A DNA stretch of 64,000 nt, from assembly GCF_004123195.1 (NCBI RefSeq), contig NZ_SDLI01000001.1, positions 360,133 to 424,132 on the forward strand, given 5' to 3'. This document shows positions 57,371 to 64,000 of the stretch, in pieces (position 1 is the first letter of the stretch; each line of letters begins with the position of its first letter). Origin of the DNA: Ammoniphilus sp. CFH 90114. GTDB lineage: Bacteria > Bacillota > Bacilli > Aneurinibacillales > RAOX-1. The position numbers and the translations under genes are program-made. The notes below the pieces were generated by a model, which searched no databases, was not told where the DNA came from, and saw only the letters and a list, made by a program, of their open reading frames with translations.

Positions 57371-58255
57371 ATGATTATGAGTATGACAGGGTATGGACAA
57401 GCCTTCACACAAACAAATGATTTTCAAATAACGGTAGAGATGAAGACGGTGAATCATCGTTTTCTTGAATACGCTATACGGATGCCTAGAGAATTTTCTT
57501 CTTTAGAGGAGTTGATTAAGAAGAAGGCAGCCTCCTATTTGCGACGCGGGAAGGCAGATATCTTTATTAGTATTGAGCGGTCTGCACCAGTAGAGCAAAA
57601 GTTAGCCATTAACTGGCAGCTTGCAGAGGAGTATTACAATACCTATCAACTCTTGCGAGAACGTTTTTCCATTGAGGGCGAATCCTTAAGACCCATGGAC
57701 CTTCTAGCCTTGCCAGACCTTGTGTCGAAGGACGAGCCTAAAGAGGATATTGAAAAATATGCACAAGTTATTCTGGATTGCGTGGAATTGGCTTGTCAGC
57801 AGTTGATACATATGAGAAAATCGGAAGGAAAGAACCTTGAAGAAGATCTTACCAACCGGGTTCGACTAGTTAGTGAAATCACGGAAGATATTCGATTGAG
57901 GGCGCCATTAGTTGTTGCACATTATCAGACCCGATTAACCAATCGAATAAAAGAATTCCTCTCTGGGAAGTTTGAGGGCGATGAAGGCAGAATTTTGACA
58001 GAAGTTGCCATTTTCTCCGAGAAAGCCAATATAGATGAAGAACTGACAAGACTAGCTAGTCATTGTCAACAATTTTTCGTGATCATGCAATCGCAAGAAC
58101 CTGTCGGACGGAAATTGGATTTCCTCGTTCAGGAGATGAATCGAGAAGCGAATACCATTGGCTCTAAAGCCAACGATCTAGAAATTAGTAAAAGGGTAGT
58201 AGATTTAAAGGCAGAATTGGAAAAGATTAAAGAACAAGTACAGAATATAGAATAA
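57371..58255 (+). CDS. yloC: YicC/YloC family endoribonuclease
   Basis: A 294-residue protein of the YicC family, shown in B. subtilis and E. coli to act as an endoribonuclease involved in RNA turnover. [11 protein letters not shown] at the start, [18 protein letters not shown] near 23, [13 protein letters not shown] near 59 and [19 protein letters not shown] near 255 are hallmarks. The ATG at 57371 is used for the conserved N-terminus; GTG at 57362 is upstream in frame. First gene of the block leading to remA and gmk. Confidence 0.92.
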   Translation: MIMSMTGYGQAFTQTNDFQITVEMKTVNHRFLEYAIRMPREFSSLEELIKKKAASYLRRGKADIFISIERSAPVEQKLAINWQLAEEYYNTYQLLRERFSIEGESLRPMDLLALPDLVSKDEPKEDIEKYAQVILDCVELACQQLIHMRKSEGKNLEEDLTNRVRLVSEITEDIRLRAPLVVAHYQTRLTNRIKEFLSGKFEGDEGRILTEVAIFSEKANIDEELTRLASHCQQFFVIMQSQEPVGRKLDFLVQEMNREANTIGSKANDLEISKRVVDLKAELEKIKEQVQNIE

Positions 58256-58271
58256 TGGGGAGGTGCAATGC

Positions 58272-59160
<889 letters not shown>

Positions 59161-59164
59161 CACG

Positions 59165-59377
59165 ATGATTTACCCATCTATTGATAAATTAGTGGATAAA
59201 GTCGAGAGCAAATACACCCTGGTAAGCTTAGCTTCGAAGAGAGCCAGACAATTAAGAGAGAATGAAAAGGATATAAAAGTTGACAAGCCTCACTCTAAGA
59301 AATACGTGGGAATCGCTTTAGAGGAAATTGTAGAAACCAAATTAGCGTTTGAAAGACCAAAGACGGTAGATCGCTAG
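59165..59377 (+). CDS. rpoZ: DNA-directed RNA polymerase omega subunit
   Basis: A 70-residue protein with [20 protein letters not shown], the [10 protein letters not shown] motif near 23 and [15 protein letters not shown], all typical of omega, which helps assemble RNA polymerase around beta-prime. ATG behind GGAGG, four bases after gmk. A small hairpin follows. Confidence 0.95.
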   Translation: MIYPSIDKLVDKVESKYTLVSLASKRARQLRENEKDIKVDKPHSKKYVGIALEEIVETKLAFERPKTVDR

Positions 59378-59380
59378 GCA

Positions 59381-59409
59381 AAATAACAACCCTTAGAGGT
59401 TGTTATTTT
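59381..59409 (+). terminator. Hairpin after rpoZ
   Basis: A perfect 11-bp A/T-rich stem (59381-59391 with 59398-59408) with a 6-base loop; the TTTT lies at the end of the stem. Probably a partial terminator. Confidence 0.65.
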
Positions 59410-59424
59410 CCATTTTGACCAAAA

Positions 59425-59437
59425 GTGGTTTAACCAC
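59425..59437 (+). repeat. 13-bp perfect palindrome before coaBC
   Basis: GTGGTTTAACCAC is a 6-bp inverted repeat around a single T. It has no loop to form a hairpin in RNA and lies between the rpoZ hairpin and the coaBC ribosome binding site, so it could be an operator. A TTGACC 10 bp upstream is -35-like. Confidence 0.35.
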
Positions 59438-59453
59438 AAAGGAGGGGAAAGCC

Positions 59454-60680
59454 GTGCTGCAGGGAAAAACAATCGTATTAGGAGTTACAGGGGGAATAGC
59501 AGCCTACAAAGCAGCAGCCCTGTGTAGTGCGCTTGTACAAAGAGGAGCAGATGTGCGCGTTATACTAAGTTCATCGGCTCTACAGTTTATCCAGCCTCTT
59601 ACGTTTCAGGCTTTATCAAGAAACCACGTCATGATTGATACCTTTGAGGAGAAGGATCCCACTGTTATCTCACACATCGATCTGGCGGATCAGGCTGATC
59701 TCATTGTAGTCGCCCCTGCAACAGCCAACTTCTTAGGAAAAGCGGCTCTAGGACTTGGGGATGACATGTTAAGCACCACATTGCTAGCTACTCGTGCACC
59801 TGTTATGGTCTGTCCGGCGATGAACGTACATATGTATCAGCATCCGGCGGTCCAACATAATATGGAATTATTAAGAGCACGAGGAGTACAGTTTGTCGAA
59901 CCTGGCGAAGGGTTTCTTGCTTGTGGCTATGTTGGAAAAGGCCGCATGGCAGAGCCAGAAGAAATTGTTGATACGATCATCAAACACTTTACGCTAAAGC
60001 AAGACCTAGTGGGGAAGAAACTTGTCATCACCGCTGGAGCTACAAGAGAAGCTGTAGATCCTGTCCGGTTTTTTACCAACCGTTCTACGGGGAAGATGGG
60101 ATATGCTCTAGCTGAAGCAGCGAGTAGGCGGGGGGCTAAAGTGATCTTAGTCAGCGGCAAATCTACTTCACTGCCGATTCCCCCAGGTGTAGAATGGATG
60201 CCGATCGAATCGGCAGACGATATGTATCAGGCGGTAGTCTCTCAAGCTCATGATGCGGATATGATCATTAAGGCGGCTGCCGTGGCTGACTATCGCCCAG
60301 CTGTTGTCCACGAGCATAAACTGAAGAAAAAAGAAGGAAATTTAGTCATTGAATTTGAAAGGACAACAGATATTTTGCGATATCTTGGAGAGCACAAGCT
60401 ACCAACTCAAGTCCTAGTTGGATTCGCAGCTGAAACGGAGAATCTCGAAGAGAATGCGATGAGAAAAGTGATCTCTAAGAATTTGGACTTTATTGTGGCC
60501 AATAACGTAGCCTTAGAGGGTGCTGGGTTTGGGACAGATACAAATATCGTCAGCTTATATGATAAGAATGGATTAATTAAAACTCTCCCTCAGCTTGCCA
60601 AGCGTGAAGTGGCGGATTGCATCCTAGATGAAGCTATTCTAAGATCCGAGGAAAAAGTTCAGTGTATGCCCAAGTTATAG
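59454..60680 (+). CDS. coaBC: Bifunctional phosphopantothenoylcysteine decarboxylase / phosphopantothenate--cysteine ligase
   Basis: A 408-residue enzyme for two steps of coenzyme A synthesis. The N-terminal FMN-dependent decarboxylase (about 1-180) has GVTGGIAAYKAA near 8, the His of SHIDLADQADLIVVAPATAN and PAMNVHMYQHP near 121. The C-terminal ligase (about 188-400) begins KLVITAGATREAVDPVRF and has AAAVADYRPA near 279. GTG at 59454 follows GGAGGGG; an upstream in-frame ATG at 59400 falls in the rpoZ hairpin. It overlaps priA by 19 bases. Confidence 0.95.
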   Translation: MLQGKTIVLGVTGGIAAYKAAALCSALVQRGADVRVILSSSALQFIQPLTFQALSRNHVMIDTFEEKDPTVISHIDLADQADLIVVAPATANFLGKAALGLGDDMLSTTLLATRAPVMVCPAMNVHMYQHPAVQHNMELLRARGVQFVEPGEGFLACGYVGKGRMAEPEEIVDTIIKHFTLKQDLVGKKLVITAGATREAVDPVRFFTNRSTGKMGYALAEAASRRGAKVILVSGKSTSLPIPPGVEWMPIESADDMYQAVVSQAHDADMIIKAAAVADYRPAVVHEHKLKKKEGNLVIEFERTTDILRYLGEHKLPTQVLVGFAAETENLEENAMRKVISKNLDFIVANNVALEGAGFGTDTNIVSLYDKNGLIKTLPQLAKREVADCILDEAILRSEEKVQCMPKL

Positions 60681-63091
60681 TTGATGTTCCTAATGTTGAT
60701 GCAGACCGTACCTTTGATTACCAGGTACCTGCATTTATGTTTTCATGGATTGCAGTTGGGAGCAGGGTCTCTGTTCCTTTCGGTCATCGAATGCTTCAAG
60801 GCTATGTCGTAGGTCTATCAAAGCATACGGAAATTACACAGTTGAAAGAGATTCATGAAGTATTGGATGTGACACCTCCTTTAACAGAGGAACTGGTTAG
60901 TCTTGGCTATTGGATAAGCAGAAAATATATTTGCCGATTGTATAGCGCCTTGCAAGTGATGCTTCCAGCTGCTTTAAGGTCGAGCTATAAGAAGGAACTA
61001 AGCGTGACTCCAGATGGCAAGAACAAGCTTGCGTTTCTGCCTGACGAGCAACGAATTCTAGAGTGGATTCTAAAGCGAGAAAAAGTAGACTGGGACCAGT
61101 TGCTAAAGGAATTTCCGGGCCAACAACCCTTTCTCATTCATGCTATACGTCAGGGGTGGTTAAGCTGTGAGCAGGTTGTCCGTGATCGTGTCACCAGAAA
61201 GACCCTTCTCTACGTAAAGAAGGCCGCATCCGATGAAATCTTGTCAGAAACCATAGCTAGCCTACCTAAACAAGCTCAAAGGCAAAAGGAAGTCCTCACC
61301 TTCATGCTTGAGGTTTCTAGACCCATCCCATTAAAAACTCTTCTTTCCGAATTGGATCTTTCCTCTTCTTCTGTAAAAGCTCTAGTCGATAAGGGACTAT
61401 TGGATATGGAAGAGGTGGAAGAGCGCCGAGACCCTTATGCAGGACGAAGCTTTAGTGAGCAGAGAAAAGTCCAATTTACGGAAACGCAGCTCGAGGTCAT
61501 TGGAGAAATTCAGGAAGCTTTGATGCAGGAACAACACTTTGCTTTCCTTCTTCATGGGGTAACGGGAAGCGGCAAGACGGAGGTCTACTTAGAGAGTATT
61601 GCTAAGTGTCTTGAAATGGGGAAAGAAGCGATTGTGCTTGTCCCCGAAATTTCACTAACCCCGCAGATGGTCGATCGTTTCAAAGGGAGATTTGGCGAGA
61701 GAGTTGCCGTTCTTCACAGTCGGCTTTCCCAAGGCGAACGATACGATGAGTGGAAAAGAATTCGCGAAGGTGAAGTTCAAGTTGTCGTGGGAGCGAGATC
61801 AGCGATCTTTGCCCCTTTTACAAACTTGGGACTCATCATTATGGATGAGGAACATGAAGGCTCATATAAGCAGGAAGAGACACCAAGGTATCATGCTAGA
61901 GATGTTGCCTTACAGAGGGCAACATCGCACCAGGCGATTGCGTTGTTTGGAAGTGCTACACCTGCTATGGAAACCTTCTATATGGCCTCGAATGGTCAGG
62001 TTGGCCTACTATCCATGCCTAATCGAGTAGGTAGTCGCCCCCTCCCGGCTGTGGAAATTGTAGATATGCGAGAGGAACTTCGTGATGGCAATCGGACGAT
62101 GTTTAGCCGTGCCTTATCGAATGCGATAACGGAACGCCTAGGGCGCGAGGAGCAGATGGTCCTATTCTTAAATCGAAGAGGGTTCTCTACTTTTGTAATG
62201 TGTCGTTCCTGTGGTCATTCTCTGCAATGCCCGCACTGTGATATCTCCTTGACGTATCATCGAACCAATCAGACAGCTAGATGTCATTATTGTGGTTATG
62301 CTGAGCGAGAGCCTGAACAATGTCCGGAATGTGGAAGCAGCCATATTCGTTACTTCGGCACAGGTACGCAAAAAGTGGAAGAAGAATTGAGCAAGCATTT
62401 TCCAGGAATTCGTGTGATTCGGATGGATGTGGACACCACCTCTCAAAAGGGATCCCATGAAAAGCTATTAACGATGTTTCGCCAGGGGCAAGGGGATGTT
62501 TTATTAGGTACACAAATGATTGCAAAAGGTTTGGATTTCCCCAAGGTAACCCTCGTAGGGGTTATCGCCGCGGATACAATTCTTGGAATGCCAGACTTTC
62601 GTGCAGCGGAGAGGACCTATCAGCTACTAACCCAAGTGGGAGGGAGAGCAGGAAGGCATCAGCTTCCTGGCGAAGTTGTGATTCAAACCTACACACCTGA
62701 ACACTATAGTATTGAGTTAGCGAAGTCGCAGAAGTTCGAAAGCTTCTTCTCTATGGAGTTGAAGCATAGATTTGAAAAGGGATACCCGCCTTATTTTAAG
62801 CTAATTCTATTTACCTTTACATCTGCTAATGTTCCACTCGCTGTGAAGAGTGCAGACGAATGGGTAAAGAAACTTCGACACATACTTCCAACTAGTGTTT
62901 ACTTACTAGGTCCTGTGGCTTCCCCTATTCCACGGATCAAAGATAGATATCGATTTCAATGCATGTTAAAATATAGGGATGAACCGGAAGTATTACCCTT
63001 TATCAAAGAGATGGCTGAATCCTTCGCAAGTAAACATAAACCGGAAGACATTCAACTTACTGTTGATGTTGATCCGCAGATGCTTATGTGA
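60662..63091 (+). CDS. priA: Primosomal replication protein N' (PriA helicase)
   Basis: An 809-residue superfamily 2 helicase that reloads the replisome at stalled forks. The N-terminal 3'-DNA-end binding domain starts YAQVIVDVPNVDADRTFDY; Walker A GVTGSGKTEVYL has its Lys at 305, Walker B is IIMDEEHEGSYKQE near 395. Eight Cys of the two zinc sites lie in CRSCGHSLQCPHC, CHYCGY and CPECGSS near 517-560. GTG start inside coaBC with GAGGA upstream. Length is as in B. subtilis. Confidence 0.95.
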   Translation: MYAQVIVDVPNVDADRTFDYQVPAFMFSWIAVGSRVSVPFGHRMLQGYVVGLSKHTEITQLKEIHEVLDVTPPLTEELVSLGYWISRKYICRLYSALQVMLPAALRSSYKKELSVTPDGKNKLAFLPDEQRILEWILKREKVDWDQLLKEFPGQQPFLIHAIRQGWLSCEQVVRDRVTRKTLLYVKKAASDEILSETIASLPKQAQRQKEVLTFMLEVSRPIPLKTLLSELDLSSSSVKALVDKGLLDMEEVEERRDPYAGRSFSEQRKVQFTETQLEVIGEIQEALMQEQHFAFLLHGVTGSGKTEVYLESIAKCLEMGKEAIVLVPEISLTPQMVDRFKGRFGERVAVLHSRLSQGERYDEWKRIREGEVQVVVGARSAIFAPFTNLGLIIMDEEHEGSYKQEETPRYHARDVALQRATSHQAIALFGSATPAMETFYMASNGQVGLLSMPNRVGSRPLPAVEIVDMREELRDGNRTMFSRALSNAITERLGREEQMVLFLNRRGFSTFVMCRSCGHSLQCPHCDISLTYHRTNQTARCHYCGYAEREPEQCPECGSSHIRYFGTGTQKVEEELSKHFPGIRVIRMDVDTTSQKGSHEKLLTMFRQGQGDVLLGTQMIAKGLDFPKVTLVGVIAADTILGMPDFRAAERTYQLLTQVGGRAGRHQLPGEVVIQTYTPEHYSIELAKSQKFESFFSMELKHRFEKGYPPYFKLILFTFTSANVPLAVKSADEWVKKLRHILPTSVYLLGPVASPIPRIKDRYRFQCMLKYRDEPEVLPFIKEMAESFASKHKPEDIQLTVDVDPQMLM

Positions 63092-63118
63092 GGTATTAAT
63101 AAGGAGGTCCATGAGACT

Positions 63119-63595
63119 ATGGGAATTCGAATGATTGTTAAACATCCTGACCCCCTGTTGCGGGAAAAATGTGTAGAAGTAAAAAATTTTAATGCCAATC
63201 TTCACAAGCTATTGGATGATATGGCCCAAACGATGTATGACGCAGATGGGGTTGGTCTTGCAGCTCCACAGGTGGGGATTCTAAAACGCGTGATCGTTAT
63301 GGACTGTGGGGATGGACTGATTGAAATGATCAATCCCGAAATTATTGAACGTGATGGGGAGCAGCTTGGACCAGAAGGGTGTTTAAGTATTCCTGGTGCT
63401 ATGGGAGACGTTCTTCGTGCTATGCGCGTAAAAGCGAAAGGCTTCGATCGTCACGGTAACCCGATTGAGGTTGAAGGAGAAGAGCTCTTAGCCCGCTGCA
63501 TTCAGCACGAAATCGATCATTTGAATGGTGTGCTATTCCTTGACTTAGCGGAGAATATGTACGAGAGGGATCCAAACGAACCCGATCGCGGATAA
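63119..63595 (+). CDS. def: Peptide deformylase
   Basis: A 158-residue metalloprotease that removes the N-formyl group from nascent proteins. Motif 1 GVGLAAPQVG is near 40, motif 2 EGCLSIPG holds metal ligand C88, and motif 3 QHEIDHLNG gives H130, E131 and H134. ATG at 63119 lies 11 bases after AAGGAGG; the ATG at 63131 is possible but would trim the N-terminus. It is followed by fmt, its partner in the formylation cycle. Confidence 0.95.
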   Translation: MGIRMIVKHPDPLLREKCVEVKNFNANLHKLLDDMAQTMYDADGVGLAAPQVGILKRVIVMDCGDGLIEMINPEIIERDGEQLGPEGCLSIPGAMGDVLRAMRVKAKGFDRHGNPIEVEGEELLARCIQHEIDHLNGVLFLDLAENMYERDPNEPDRG

Positions 63596-63599
63596 AAAG

Positions 63600-63628
63600 A
63601 GAAACTGGCGTGCTGCCAGTTTCTTTCG
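63600..63628 (+). terminator. Hairpin between def and fmt
   Basis: A perfect 10-bp stem (63600-63609 with 63615-63624) with a 5-base loop; the following bases TTCG are poor in T. It may be a weak terminator or mRNA-stability element within the def-fmt operon. Confidence 0.5.
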
Positions 63629-63664
63629 ATTGTGCACCAAAATTTGAAAGGAGATCGCCCCATC

Positions 63665-64000
63665 ATGAACATTATTTTTATGGGTACACCGGATTTTGCC
63701 GTACCTTGTCTCGAAAAACTAGTTCAGGCCGGATATCAAGTGATAGAAGTAGTCACTCAACCCGATCGACCAAAAGGCAGGAAGAAGGAATTAACTCCTC
63801 CTCCTGTTAAAGAGGCCGCGTTAAAGCTTAATATCCCAGTCTTTCAACCAGAAAAGCTGAAAGAAACAGAAGCAGTACAGCATATCGTTTCGCTTAAACC
63901 CGATCTCATTGTTACGGCCGCCTATGGTCAGATTCTACCAAAAGTAATTATTGACTTGCCCAAGTGGGGTTGTATTAATGTACATGCCTCCCTTTTACCT
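63665..64000 (+). CDS. fmt: Methionyl-tRNA formyltransferase (5' part, cut by window end)
   Basis: The first 112 codons are in the window and stay open to its end. [19 protein letters not shown] at the start, [19 protein letters not shown] near 31 and the end INVHASLLP, which is the formyl-THF-binding region of the family, identify Fmt. It formylates initiator Met-tRNA. The ATG follows AAGGAGA by 11 bases. The catalytic Asn-His-Asp region has just begun when the window stops. Confidence 0.95.
   Translation, partial: MNIIFMGTPDFAVPCLEKLVQAGYQVIEVVTQPDRPKGRKKELTPPPVKEAALKLNIPVFQPEKLKETEAVQHIVSLKPDLIVTAAYGQILPKVIIDLPKWGCINVHASLLP

Noticed and set aside
63111-63134. Seven-codon frame before and overlapping def
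   Set aside because: Its ATG is only three bases after the Shine-Dalgarno core, too close for initiation.

Overview
The window is 64 kb of core chromosome from an endospore-forming member of the Bacillales. A Paenibacillaceae-type relative (Brevibacillus, Aneurinibacillus or Ammoniphilus-like) fits the gene order, but this is an inference; nothing here fixes the genus. Evidence for a spore former is direct: spoVD, spoVE, spoIIGA, sigE and sigG sit within and just after the division and cell-wall cluster. The MurE sequence carries the DNPR motif of the meso-diaminopimelate-adding type. Nearly all genes lie on the plus strand and are tightly packed. I saw no rRNA, tRNA, CRISPR, insertion sequence or prophage.

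Layout. (1) 15-20319: the dcw cluster, opening with a 10-bp-periodic MraZ operator, then mraZ, rsmH, ftsL, pbpB, spoVD, murE, mraY, murD, spoVE, murG, murB, murA, divIB, two DUF881 genes, sbp, ftsA, ftsZ. (2) 20363-23207: sporulation control genes spoIIGA, sigE, sigG with candidate sporulation promoters. (3) 23282-27476: ymxH-like gene, pgeF, ylmE, sepF, ylmG, ylmH, divIVA. (4) 27503-30383: ileS. (5) 30418-38472: a four-gene alpha-glucan cluster (DUF4912 protein, GH57 branching enzyme fused to a glycosyltransferase, sugar nucleotidyltransferase fused to a degenerate phosphohexomutase, GH15 hydrolase) lying between ileS and lspA. (6) 38565-40028: lspA and an rluD-family gene. (7) 40032-49314: the pyrimidine operon behind a PyrR attenuator: pyrC, carA, carB, pyrK, pyrD, pyrF, pyrE and a 47-codon ORF; pyrR, a uracil permease gene and pyrB are not present here. 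(8) 49332-52073: a NitT/TauT-type ABC importer behind a consensus promoter. (9) 52084-54369, minus strand: an unrecognised membrane-anchored protein and rqcH. (10) 54530-64000: a calcium-type P-ATPase, yicC/yloC, remA, gmk, rpoZ, coaBC, priA, def and the 5' part of fmt, cut by the window end.

How the genes work together. Regions 1-3 make peptidoglycan precursor, polymerise it at the septum, build the Z-ring and its anchors, and switch the same machinery to sporulation. Region 7 makes UMP from carbamoyl phosphate onward, except for the missing aspartate carbamoyltransferase step. Region 10 is the usual Bacillales block from gmk to fmt.

Most of the window is well-known housekeeping content. 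The least explained parts are the alpha-glucan cluster with its apparently dead mutase module, the shortened head of the pyr operon with a strong inverted repeat, and several small regulatory candidates around sporulation genes. I did not find a system that I can defend as wholly new.
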